From CAZJWR01 sp964549765 (GTDB lineage: Bacteria; Zixibacteria; MSB-5A5; GN15; JAAZOE01), in contig CAZJWR010000037.1 of NCBI GenBank assembly GCA_964549765.1, positions 1 through 39,268 of the forward strand: a stretch of 39,268 bases of DNA. Reading direction: 5' to 3'. Under the pieces are notes generated by a model, which saw nothing but the letters and a program-made list of their open reading frames with translations, was not told where the DNA came from and did no database searches. Of this stretch, positions 1 through 7,376 are shown in pieces (the stretch's first letter is position 1; every line of letters starts with the position of its first letter). The translations under genes and the position numbers were made by a program.

Positions 1-1
1 C

Positions 2-244
2 GACGTAATTGACGCTCTGAGCGGGGTTGCTCAGCAGCCGAAGATGATATTGAAGGATAAGCATGACGTCGATACGAATATTTATTGTGGCATGGGCGTT
101 GACGTCGGTCTTTCGTCTTCTTTATGGATTAAGATGCCTGTCAGGTTTGATATAACAGAATGCGGTGAGGTTTTGACAGCGCACTTTACAAGAGTCGTAC
201 CGGATGGTGATATAATATGGCTCCCCAAGAACATCATAGGCTAA
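2..244 (+). CDS. C-terminal part of an unrecognised protein (cut by window edge)
   Basis: The frame is open from the first bases of the window to a TAG/TAA-type stop at 242-244, so the visible 80 codons are probably the tail of a gene that starts upstream; an internal ATG lies at 44. I do not recognise a family. The visible part holds no clear motif, signal or membrane segment. It overlaps the start of the following DUF2283 gene by 28 bases, which suggests a translationally coupled pair. Small proteins beside DUF2283 genes are often toxin-like, but nothing in these residues shows that. Real coding status is uncertain because the frame is short. Confidence 0.4.
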   Translation, partial: DVIDALSGVAQQPKMILKDKHDVDTNIYCGMGVDVGLSSSLWIKMPVRFDITECGEVLTAHFTRVVPDGDIIWLPKNIIG

Positions 245-459
245 GTTTCGATTATGATCAAGATAGGGACGTGCTATACGCCTATATTGATTATTCTCGT
301 CCTGCGATTTGCGAGGAGACGCCGAATGGGATTTTGATCCGGCGAGATATGGATACGAATGAAGTAATTGGATTTACTATAGTTAATTATTCCAGAAAAA
401 AAAGGCTGGGATTGCTCAAAAATATTCCCTATTTTCCCGGCGTCGAGCTCCCCTTTTAG
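217..459 (+). CDS. DUF2283 family small protein
   Basis: An 80-residue protein with the DUF2283 pattern: an early YDxxxDxLY strand near residues 12-21 (YDQDRDVLYAYID), a middle GILIRRD strand, and a late V-I-G-F-T-I-V strand that ends in a basic tail. DUF2283 proteins are small, beta-rich and of unknown biochemical role; many are encoded next to short partner genes. Here the start lies inside the end of the upstream open frame, which fits a two-gene unit. No strong Shine-Dalgarno is present, so translation may depend on coupling. It is followed within 25 bases by a hairpin repeat. Confidence 0.7.
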   Translation: MAPQEHHRLSFDYDQDRDVLYAYIDYSRPAICEETPNGILIRRDMDTNEVIGFTIVNYSRKKRLGLLKNIPYFPGVELPF

Positions 460-482
460 TCATACGATTCATGGTATTCTCC

Positions 483-513
483 CGGGTACCCCATAGCTTG
501 CTATGGGATTGGT
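483..513 (+). repeat. Hairpin repeat, family A, copy 1
   Basis: The stem CCCATAGC pairs perfectly with GCTATGGG around a TT loop (490-507), preceded by a GGGTACC-type lead and followed by GATTGGT. The same shell (GGGTGsCCC, arms, GGGATTrGT) recurs at 1674, 3434 and, inverted, at 35073. It lies 24 bases after the DUF2283 stop. Confidence 0.7.
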
Positions 514-529
514 CTGATCGTAATAAAAA

Positions 530-561
530 GGCCGGCAGATGAGAGCGTCTGCCGGTCACGG
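530..561 (+). repeat. Hairpin repeat, family C, copy 1
   Basis: CCGGCAGA (532-539) pairs with TCTGCCGG (548-555) around TGAGAGCG. A near copy lies at 3484-3511. In both places it follows a family A hairpin by about 18 bases. It lies 10 bases beyond the stop codon of the minus-strand gene at 571, so it may also act as a 3'-end structure for the two converging genes. Confidence 0.65.
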
Positions 562-570
562 CACAAGGGC

Positions 571-1524
571 TTACACCATGTTAAGGCCAGATTGCGACCA
601 TTTTCTTGAGCGCTCAGCGCACTGTTCCGCCACGAATAACTCACCCTGATATACCACATTGAATCCCTTCTCCACCAAGTATAACAACCTGTCCAGGTCT
701 ATGATCGACCTGCAGATATCGCTATCAGCAGAGTGTCTCGCAACTGCCTCGAACTCATCCGGACTACTTACACTCTTGCCCGCCTCGCTTCGGGGATAAG
801 CGTTGCGCGAGTACTTGTCGGAAAAGTAGTAACCGGCGTATCTTTCCTTACTTCTAATCCATCCGTAGAACCGGTTTTTAAATCTGAAGAATCGATTCAT
901 GTAACTGAAACGTTTGATTATCGATATGTTACCACCGATGTTGTCGTGGCAGCAGGTTCGGCACATCAGATACTTCGCCCGGGAACGTATGGCATAGTCC
1001 ATAGCCGCATCCGTGACTGAGCCACACGCCCCGAAGAAAACCACTGCCGTTGGTTGTACCTCCAACTGAGTATTGAAGATATCATCTTTCATAAAAGAGT
1101 AATTTGGGGGAAGCGTGCGCCGCTTTACGAGCCGATAGAACCTGTCCCAATCCGGATTGATATCCGTGCCAATGACCTTGATATTCGGGAGCCGCGCCGC
1201 AAGGTCACATGCATCCCGACCGAAGACGCACGCCGGATTAACAATTGTCATGTTGCCGGATTCGTGATCGGCAAGCTCCTGGACGATTATATTCCGGAGG
1301 TAAGCATCCCGTCGACCTCGAAAGAATTGTCCCCGGACTGAGGTATAGGGGAAATACTGTTTCGGAAAGCCGGGAAATCTCTTATCGCATAATGCCGTCA
1401 GTGAACTGGTATGCTGGTTGATTCCTCTGCATTCAGCGTCCGGTTGAATGATGTGTCCTTTTCGAAACAAGTCGAGCAGTCCGTCGAGAGCAGCCAAGGG
1501 CAGTTCGCCATAAACATCTGTCAC
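571..1524 (-). CDS. Putative class I SAM-dependent methyltransferase
   Basis: 317 residues from a GTG start at 1524 with a GGAG site nine bases upstream. The central region reads as a Rossmann methyltransferase: motif I-like NPACVFGRDA at 97-106, an acidic loop GTDINPDW at 119-126 that would hold the SAM ribose, DDIF at 147-150, and a beta-4 strand with FFGACGSVTDAAMDYAI at 163-179. It is followed by an unusual CRTCCHDNIGGN segment at 188-199. A Cys-Cys-His motif at this point recalls METTL25/TRM13-type methyltransferases, so an RNA or small-molecule substrate is possible but unproven. Motif I lacks the usual GxGxG. The gene stands alone, flanked on both sides by hairpin repeats. The methyltransferase fold is a fair inference; the substrate is unknown. 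Confidence 0.55.
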   Translation of the reverse strand: MTDVYGELPLAALDGLLDLFRKGHIIQPDAECRGINQHTSSLTALCDKRFPGFPKQYFPYTSVRGQFFRGRRDAYLRNIIVQELADHESGNMTIVNPACVFGRDACDLAARLPNIKVIGTDINPDWDRFYRLVKRRTLPPNYSFMKDDIFNTQLEVQPTAVVFFGACGSVTDAAMDYAIRSRAKYLMCRTCCHDNIGGNISIIKRFSYMNRFFRFKNRFYGWIRSKERYAGYYFSDKYSRNAYPRSEAGKSVSSPDEFEAVARHSADSDICRSIIDLDRLLYLVEKGFNVVYQGELFVAEQCAERSRKWSQSGLNMV

Positions 1525-1641
1525 GATTTATTCTCCATCCCAGTCAATCAGAGCATCATATAAGTTGACCACGGAATTGTAATATTTCGATATACGTCTT
1601 TTCACATCTGAAGTTACATGTTTGCCGGTATGAATGGCCGA

Positions 1642-1668
1642 GCGGCCCATCATTTATGATGGATTATT
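1642..1668 (+). repeat. Hairpin repeat, family B, copy 1
   Basis: CCATCAT (1647-1653) pairs with ATGATGG (1656-1662) inside a GCGGCC...ATTATT shell. A near-identical copy lies at 3527-3555. A family A copy follows directly at 1674. Confidence 0.7.
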
Positions 1669-1673
1669 CGCGC

Positions 1674-1706
1674 GGGTGCCCTACAGCTTTGCTGTGGGAT
1701 TAGTGC
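1674..1706 (+). repeat. Hairpin repeat, family A, copy 2
   Basis: GGGTGCCC, then ACAGC-TTT-GCTGT, then GGGATTAG. The arms ACAGC and GCTGT pair, with CCC/GGG outside them and one bulged T. The element abuts the TAG stop (1706-1708) of the minus-strand gene that ends here, so it forms its immediate 3' end. Confidence 0.75.
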
Positions 1707-3352
1707 TATTTCTTCGGCTGCCGCTCTTCGAAATAGATTTTACTGTCCGGATAATCTATCAATAAGTTATAGCGTGTCAAAATCTCCGCACCCAAAAGTC
1801 CTTCAACACCGCCGATCTCCGTGAATCCCTCGGGTCGAGGAGCGATATAGACCTCCGGATGAGACACGAATACACCGTCGAATTTCAACGAATCGGCGCT
1901 GCCCGCCTTGATGGAGCGATGTCCGCCGATGCCGAAAGATTCCATATCGGCCGGATCAAAGCGGAGGTCATCGGCCAGCTTGTAAAACCACCGGTAATTG
2001 CTATACAGGAAAAGCTCAAAGTTTGCGCCCAGATCGATAATCATCCTGATCGGCCGGCCGTCAAGGCTCATCTCTTTCCCCGCCGCGTGATGTGACAAAT
2101 CGATCGACACCGGTGTCCCCGCTCCGGCGACGTCGGCCGAATCATCGGCATAAAGCACGATTCGTTTTTTATCGAAATCGATTCGCATGGGGAAATCCAT
2201 GAAGAAATCGTATCCCAGCAATCCATCGATCGACCGGAAAAGGTCCCCGGTTTCCTCGTTCCCGTATAACACCTCGAGCCGACTCGGATACCAGACCAGT
2301 TCCCCCATCTCAATGGAATCGACAGGAGCGAATTTAAACACAACGTCTCCGGCAATTCCGTTCGTACTGGTGCTGCCTATTGTTTCGAGCGCTAATTTTT
2401 TGGCCAACTTCTGCGTAATCAGGCAACCGCTGGCCCCGGTATCGAGGAGGAAATGGCATTTCTTCGTACCATTGATACGCGCCGCCACGATGACCCACGA
2501 CTTTTTCATCTTGAATTTGACGAGCGCCGAATCGTTCCCTCCGATAAAGCGGTATCGGCTTTTGGCAAGTTTCGGGTCCGGCATCGAAAAAATGGAATCG
2601 GGAATCGCTTCGTTGATCTTTATGTCTGTTATTTTATAAACCAACGAATGCCCGGTGCCCACCAATTCCGAGCGATGCTGAAAGGCTCTCTCAACTCCGG
2701 CGACCTTCCTGAAGTCGAACCGAAAGGAGAGAACCTGATGCCTGGGGTTGAAATATCGGATACAGTCCATTCGCCCTGATTCGGCGTCGATATATGCGTG
2801 CGTCGAATCTCCGAACCGGGGAAACATGGCCAGTTGATAATGCTTTCTTCCATCTATAACCGTATCATGGCGCAATTCATAGTGGCCGTAGATTTTTTGG
2901 TCGAGAAGGTATAAATAACCGTCGAAGTACAGGTCGCTGAATATCGACGCGCTGTCCTCGGAGTCGCCCGTCGTTGCCGAGCCCGAATTTTTGCGGACCC
3001 AAAGAGTATCACCATCGTTGCCGATCGCCCACGACCCAAAACCCATGTCAACATGCTGATAGGCGTGGTCGGGAAATATATAGGAGCACTCCAACTGTCC
3101 CTTGTCACCGTCCTGATCGACCTCATCTTTCATGGAAATGGATTTTATGGCGGCGATCGAATCCAGATCGCCGACGGCGCGTTGATGGAGGGCGATGATG
3201 GAATCCAGCTTGGCCGATGATGTCTGCGAAGACGCAATCGGGCATAGGAAAAATATACTCAGGGTTGTCAGTACGAATCCCCGCGACATGTTTCTGCGGG
3301 GACAATATTTAAATGTGTACTCCGAATGACGAAGCATGCGGCGAAATATCAT
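1706..3352 (-). CDS. Secreted protein with two retropepsin-like aspartyl protease domains
   Basis: The start is placed at 3352 because a GGGAGGT site lies five bases upstream; a longer frame opens at 3391, and a start at 3289 would begin right at the hydrophobic signal segment. This gives 548 residues. Order: long basic N-terminus, signal-peptide-like segment (about 25-43) ending in IASSQ, an outer-membrane-lipoprotein-like sensor region (about 45-265), then two aspartyl-protease-like repeats. Repeat 1 has FLLDTGAS with Asp near 304 and the closing GLLG...RIDF pattern. Repeat 2 has the altered IIDLGAN with Asp near 440 and GLLG...LIDY. The pair could form an intrachain dimer, as in pepsins. 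Target unknown; probably periplasmic or surface-exposed. Confidence 0.75.
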   Translation of the reverse strand: MIFRRMLRHSEYTFKYCPRRNMSRGFVLTTLSIFFLCPIASSQTSSAKLDSIIALHQRAVGDLDSIAAIKSISMKDEVDQDGDKGQLECSYIFPDHAYQHVDMGFGSWAIGNDGDTLWVRKNSGSATTGDSEDSASIFSDLYFDGYLYLLDQKIYGHYELRHDTVIDGRKHYQLAMFPRFGDSTHAYIDAESGRMDCIRYFNPRHQVLSFRFDFRKVAGVERAFQHRSELVGTGHSLVYKITDIKINEAIPDSIFSMPDPKLAKSRYRFIGGNDSALVKFKMKKSWVIVAARINGTKKCHFLLDTGASGCLITQKLAKKLALETIGSTSTNGIAGDVVFKFAPVDSIEMGELVWYPSRLEVLYGNEETGDLFRSIDGLLGYDFFMDFPMRIDFDKKRIVLYADDSADVAGAGTPVSIDLSHHAAGKEMSLDGRPIRMIIDLGANFELFLYSNYRWFYKLADDLRFDPADMESFGIGGHRSIKAGSADSLKFDGVFVSHPEVYIAPRPEGFTEIGGVEGLLGAEILTRYNLLIDYPDSKIYFEERQPKK

Positions 3353-3433
3353 AGCTACCTCCCAATATCCAAACAATATTGGAATAGTCATGAAATGTCA
3401 ACCCCAAATCTGCCCGCGGAACCGATTTTAAGT

Positions 3434-3466
3434 CCGGGTGGCCCACAGCTTTGCTGCGGGCTTGGT
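3434..3466 (+). repeat. Hairpin repeat, family A, copy 3
   Basis: GGGTGGCCCACAGC, TTT, GCTGCGGGCTTGGT. The arms pair apart from one A-C mismatch at 3445/3457. It leads an A-C-B cluster between two minus-strand genes. Confidence 0.75.
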
Positions 3467-3483
3467 TTGATCCCCAAAAGAAA

Positions 3484-3511
3484 GCCGGCAGACGAGGGCG
3501 CCTGCCAGCCA
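3484..3511 (+). repeat. Hairpin repeat, family C, copy 2
   Basis: GCCGGCAGACGAGG then GCGCCTGCCAGC; same design and nearly the same bases as the copy at 530-561, including the following CAC. Confidence 0.65.
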
Positions 3512-3526
3512 CAAAATAATCGCCGC

Positions 3527-3555
3527 GGGTGGCCCATCATTTATGATGGGTTATT
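3527..3555 (+). repeat. Hairpin repeat, family B, copy 2
   Basis: GGGTGGCCCATCAT pairs through CCCATCAT with ATGATGGG, then TTATT. The TTA at 3551-3553 is, on the minus strand, the TAA stop of the neighbouring gene, so the repeat contributes that stop codon. Confidence 0.75.
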
Positions 3556-4504
3556 TCCCCTGCTGCTTCTCATCATATCGAGGGAAACGTTCTCTGGAGA
3601 GCAATAGGCCGTTGTCGCCGCCCATGAATATCTTCTGCCCGGTCACGAAGACGGCACGTAGATTGTCATTATATCCGCAGTTTTCCACGTTGTGCCGGTC
3701 GCCGCTGTCATAGAAATACATCACCAAACCATCCTGGCCCACCGCGACGCCGGAGAATTTGTCGAACATCTCCACGGCGTAAAGATTCTTGGTGATATCG
3801 ACCGGAACCTCTTCCCAATTTCTTCCATGATCGACCGATCGGGCAAACAGCCCCTTGTACCCTACCATGAAACCCCAATCATCGATAAAATCGAAATTGA
3901 ACCCCAGCCGATTGCCCTCATAACCGCCCTTGAAATATCGGAGGCCGTTGTTGATGGAATGGAACGCTTTTTTGGCGGCGAGCAAATAGACTTTCCTGGG
4001 CGGATAAATAGCCAAATCGGTGTATCCGTTGCCCAGGCGATACCCGTGCTTTTTCCACGTCTTGCCGTAGTCGCGGCTTTCGAACACCACTCCCACCGAT
4101 TTGGACATGCTGTTTTGATCGTTGCCGCAAATGATAATTGAACTGTCATTGGTGATGCCGACACCGACGAGGTCGTATTTGATGTTCAGGGAGATGTCCT
4201 GCCAGGTGGCGCCGCCATTGGTCGATTTCATCAACAGTCCGCGTTCACCCACGAGATACCCCTGCCGTCCCTCAATACAGATATCGTGGATACTGCGGGA
4301 TGTCGGTTCGGTCATCCGCCACGTCTTGCCGCCGTCGAACGTGCCGAGCACCTGCCCGGCCGAAGTTGCGGCCCAGCCCAGCTGATCGTTCATAAAATAG
4401 ATCTGATTGATCGTCGCCGTGGTCGGAATATCTATTTTGGTATAGTCGGCGGCCAGGACGCTCCCGGCCAGAAGAATCAGCAGCACCGGTATCAGATGTT
4501 TCAT
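3551..4504 (-). CDS. Secreted Ycf48/BNR-repeat beta-propeller protein
   Basis: 317 residues. A clean signal peptide (MKHLIPVLLILLAGSVLAA) is followed by repeated blades of the type GxxLxSxDGGxTWxxxxxP: FDGGKTW near 55-61, STNGGATW near 95-102, SRDYGKTW near 143-150 and SVDHGRNWEEVPVD near 225-238, each separated by VGxxG-type strands (YLVGERGLLMKS, FMVGYKGLFARS, VAVGQDGLV). This is the pattern of Ycf48-like/BNR propellers, which act as assembly or binding proteins. In non-photosynthetic bacteria their role is mostly unknown. It is exported, single-domain and seems to stand alone. Its stop codon lies in a hairpin repeat. Confidence 0.75.
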   Translation of the reverse strand: MKHLIPVLLILLAGSVLAADYTKIDIPTTATINQIYFMNDQLGWAATSAGQVLGTFDGGKTWRMTEPTSRSIHDICIEGRQGYLVGERGLLMKSTNGGATWQDISLNIKYDLVGVGITNDSSIIICGNDQNSMSKSVGVVFESRDYGKTWKKHGYRLGNGYTDLAIYPPRKVYLLAAKKAFHSINNGLRYFKGGYEGNRLGFNFDFIDDWGFMVGYKGLFARSVDHGRNWEEVPVDITKNLYAVEMFDKFSGVAVGQDGLVMYFYDSGDRHNVENCGYNDNLRAVFVTGQKIFMGGDNGLLLSRERFPRYDEKQQGK

Positions 4505-4623
4505 GACAACTCCATTTTACGCTTGATAACCAAATCGCTCATCGTTACCATTTAACAGCAATGTACAACCGAAACGCGGGCCTGTCAAATGGCGACCGGC
4601 GCATCGACCGGACGGTTCAAACC

Positions 4624-4653
4624 TTGCGGTACGGCTGCTTATGATATTATACT
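4624..4653 (+). promoter_or_regulatory. Possible sigma-70-type promoter of the ftsE operon
   Basis: TTGCGG at 4624-4629 and TATACT at 4648-4653 are 18 bases apart, about 50 bases before the ftsE start, in the divergent space between two genes. This is a consensus-like match only. Confidence 0.3.
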
Positions 4654-4702
4654 CTCGGTATCGGCAGGAGAGCCATATCTTTTGCATGACGGAAAGGACG
4701 CA

Positions 4703-5356
4703 ATGATTCGCTTCGATGATGTCGAATTCGTTTACGGCGGCCAACCCATATTTTCGGGGCTGTCCTTTCATCTGGAACGAGGCAAGTACCTGGTACTCTC
4801 CGGCCCCACCCGGTCGGGCAAAACCACCATCGTGCAACTAATCGCCGGGTTGATCCTGCCGGCGTCGGGAGAGGTCGCCGTCGGTGGCGAATCGACCCAC
4901 ACCGTTATTCATTCCCGCAAGCGTCTGCGCGAAATGCGCCGCAGAATTGGCGGTGTCGGCGGCATCTATTCGCTGCTGACCGATCGGACAATTCTGGAAA
5001 ACGTCGGTCTTTCCTCCGAAATCGCCGGATTGCCCTCCCGGATCGCCCGAAAAAACGCTCTTGAAGCCTGCGCCAAATACCGGCTGACCCATGTCATCTC
5101 CCGGTATCCCGACCGGGTTTCCGAAGTTGAACGCCGCACGGCGTTGATGGCCCGGGCCGAAGCCGCTCGAAAAGACCTTATTGTCGCCGATTCCCCTACC
5201 GACGGCCTTGATCAGCAATCGGCCGCTTACATTCACGAGCGCTTGGCCGCCTTGCGCCTGGCGGGCATTACCATCCTGTATCTGACCTCCGGGGAGGGGC
5301 CGGAAAACGGACCCGATGAATATCTGCGGCTCAGTCGGGGAAGGGCCGAACCATGA
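4703..5356 (+). CDS. ftsE: FtsE-like ABC ATPase with lost catalytic motifs
   Basis: The ATG at 4703 has a GGAAAGG site and aligns with the normal FtsE N-terminus (MIRFDDVEF), giving 217 residues, the usual FtsE length. FtsE pairs with FtsX in the inner membrane and drives septal wall-hydrolase activation by ATP hydrolysis. Walker A is kept (GPTRSGKTT, 34-42). The Q-loop Gln is replaced by Gly near 87 (IGGVGG). The LSGGQ signature has become VSEVERR (139-145). The catalytic Glu after Walker B is Ser164 (VADSPTDGLD). The switch His is Ser196 (LTSGE). The MDRT-like segment LLTDRTILENV is kept and supports FtsE rather than another ABC subfamily. It overlaps ftsX by ATGA. Family assignment is strong by context; ATPase activity is predicted lost. 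Confidence 0.85.
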   Translation: MIRFDDVEFVYGGQPIFSGLSFHLERGKYLVLSGPTRSGKTTIVQLIAGLILPASGEVAVGGESTHTVIHSRKRLREMRRRIGGVGGIYSLLTDRTILENVGLSSEIAGLPSRIARKNALEACAKYRLTHVISRYPDRVSEVERRTALMARAEAARKDLIVADSPTDGLDQQSAAYIHERLAALRLAGITILYLTSGEGPENGPDEYLRLSRGRAEP

Positions 5357-6207
5357 TACGCGCCGGTCGATTCTTACGGCAGATAAGCCGTCATATGAGG
5401 CGGGAAAAGCGTCTTTCCCTGGGGTCGTTTCTGGTGCTGGCGATTGTGTTGGTGCTGGTCGATCTTTTCTGGATCGCCTCGGGTACAATCAATAACGAAT
5501 ACCGGAAACTGCTCACGAACGTCCGTATGGAGGTCTTTTTGTCCGACACCATCCCCGATTCGGTGCTGACTGTGGTAAAAGACGCTCTGACGTCATTCGA
5601 AGGCGTATCGTCGATCGACTATATTTCCAAGGACGAGGCCGCCCGCCAATTGCAGAGCCAATTCGGGTCAGGGATACTCGATGGGCTCGACGAAAATCCG
5701 TTGCCGCGCTCATTTGTCCTGCATTTCAACCATCTCTTGCACCTCGGGGATCTGGACGCCATGGAATCCCGCCTGCAGCGCCTGGAAGGGGTCGACGGTG
5801 TCGAATTCGGCCGGCCCTGGATTCAAAAGATCGAGCACAGCGGAAAATTGCTGCGGCGGATCGGAATCATCGTCGGCACGCTTATTCTCTTCGTCGTGCT
5901 CCTGACGATGGCCAATACCAATCGCCTGACGGCCCGATCCAAATCGCGGGATTTTTTCCAGCTCAAACTTCTGGGCGCCGGACCGTCCTATGTGCTGTAT
6001 CCGTTTCTGGCGGAGGGGTTTCTGTCGGCGTTCATCGCCGCCGCGCTGGGATGGGTGCTGGTCTATTATCTCGCCGATCAGGTGAGTTTCACGACCTTTG
6101 TGCTAGTGTTCCCCAATATACCGGATATCGTCATCTATTCGCTGGTGGCCGGTCTGACCGGCATGATCGGGGCCTATCTTGGCATCAGGAGGTTACTGAT
6201 TTCATGA
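5353..6207 (+). CDS. ftsX: Cell-division permease-like protein FtsX
   Basis: 284 residues with FtsX architecture: short cytosolic N-terminus with basic residues, TM1 (about 21-43), a periplasmic domain (about 45-165) containing the VFLSDTIPDSVL and ISKDEAARQLQ segments typical of FtsX, then three more membrane segments (about 170-192, 215-240, 256-280) with the MANTNRLTARSKSRDFFQLKLLGA cytosolic region between TM2 and TM3 that contacts FtsE. The start overlaps the ftsE stop by four bases and its own stop overlaps the next start by four bases, so the three products are translationally coupled. FtsX transmits the FtsE state to a periplasmic wall-hydrolase activator, encoded next. Confidence 0.92.
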   Translation: MIRAGRFLRQISRHMRREKRLSLGSFLVLAIVLVLVDLFWIASGTINNEYRKLLTNVRMEVFLSDTIPDSVLTVVKDALTSFEGVSSIDYISKDEAARQLQSQFGSGILDGLDENPLPRSFVLHFNHLLHLGDLDAMESRLQRLEGVDGVEFGRPWIQKIEHSGKLLRRIGIIVGTLILFVVLLTMANTNRLTARSKSRDFFQLKLLGAGPSYVLYPFLAEGFLSAFIAAALGWVLVYYLADQVSFTTFVLVFPNIPDIVIYSLVAGLTGMIGAYLGIRRLLIS

Positions 6208-7376
6208 TTGCCGCACGGCCGATACTACTGATGCTCATATGCATAATCACGGCGGCCGCTCTGTCGGCTGATGACGCTGACAAACTCCGTACCAACAAGC
6301 AGGAGTTGGACCGCATCAAGAAACAGCTAACCGACACCAAGCAGACAATTGACAGTCTTAATGAAGCCGAAGCCGACATACAGAAGACCATTTCGGGATA
6401 CGGAGAACGAGTCGATCTCAACCGCAAGCTCGTTTCCAATATGGAGAAGAAACTGAAAGGCGTCCGCAAAGCGCGGGAAAGCGCCTCCGAAGTCCTGGCA
6501 AATACCGAACAGCGCCTTCGCCAGAAGCGGGCAGCGTATATCGGCGTGTTAGTGGATTATTATCGGCACCAAAAGACGGACACCGAATTCGATCCCTGGG
6601 ACTACGAGCGGGTCATGGCGCAAGGCCGCCTGGTCCATTACCTGGCCTCCATCTCCGGCCGCACCACCCATGAAATAGTCCGGGCCGACGATTCGGTGCG
6701 GCTCTTGACGCAGCACGTCGACAGCCTGGAGCAGACCGGCGCCGATCTGGACCGGCAGCGCCGTCAGAAAAAGGCCAAAATAAACCTCGATCTGACGTTG
6801 AAACAGAAAGAAGAAACCAATCTCGGCAGTGTCCGCCGCCAGACCGATCTCATGCAGGATCGGCTGGTGTCTCTCTCGGCCACCGCTCAGCAGATGGAGG
6901 AAATCATCGCCGAGCTGGAACGAAACCAGGAAAAACGCCGTCAGGAACACGGTCCGGAAGAAAGGTTCCGGTCGGGTTCGTTCTCGCTGTCAAAAGGCTC
7001 GTTGCGGCCGCCTGTCAAAGGCAAAATCGTCTCTTCGTTCGGCTGGAAAAAAGATAAGATCACGAACCTGTCGTCATTCTCACCCGGCATCGACATTCAA
7101 CCGTCTCCCGGCCACAAGAATATTATTTCCTGCGCCCCGGGGAGAGTTGTCTATGTCGGGACTCTGCGCGGGTACAATAAATTCGTGATTCTGGAGCACG
7201 ACGACGGATATTATACTACTTACGCCGGTTTATCCAATGTCGCCGTGGAACTGGACGATCTGGTGAACAGTGGCGATCTGCTCGGCGTCCGGGGGGATGG
7301 CAACGTGCACTTCGAAATCCGTAAGGGGCGGGAACATCTCGATCCGGTAATGTGGCTGGATTTAAATGGATTTTAA
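6204..7376 (+). CDS. envC: EnvC-like murein hydrolase activator (coiled coil plus degenerate LytM domain)
   Basis: The ATG at 6204 overlaps the ftsX stop (ATGA) and begins a signal peptide (MIAARPILLMLICIITAAALSA); longer frames upstream lie inside ftsX. The 390 residues give a long charged coiled coil (about 25-265) and a C-terminal LytM/M23 domain (about 275-385). The zinc/catalytic pattern is broken: the first His of HxGxD is Ser near 293 while Asp297 stays, the YAH position is YAG near 342, and the HxH motif is NVH near 367-369. EnvC and NlpD are likewise inactive and switch on amidases. With FtsE and FtsX upstream, the role as FtsEX-controlled periplasmic activator is well supported. It overlaps holB by 11 bases. 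Confidence 0.88.
   Translation: MIAARPILLMLICIITAAALSADDADKLRTNKQELDRIKKQLTDTKQTIDSLNEAEADIQKTISGYGERVDLNRKLVSNMEKKLKGVRKARESASEVLANTEQRLRQKRAAYIGVLVDYYRHQKTDTEFDPWDYERVMAQGRLVHYLASISGRTTHEIVRADDSVRLLTQHVDSLEQTGADLDRQRRQKKAKINLDLTLKQKEETNLGSVRRQTDLMQDRLVSLSATAQQMEEIIAELERNQEKRRQEHGPEERFRSGSFSLSKGSLRPPVKGKIVSSFGWKKDKITNLSSFSPGIDIQPSPGHKNIISCAPGRVVYVGTLRGYNKFVILEHDDGYYTTYAGLSNVAVELDDLVNSGDLLGVRGDGNVHFEIRKGREHLDPVMWLDLNGF

Noticed and set aside
6051..6203. Longer N-terminus for the EnvC-like protein
   Set aside because: It lies inside ftsX in another frame and would hide the signal peptide; the ATGA overlap start at 6204 is better.
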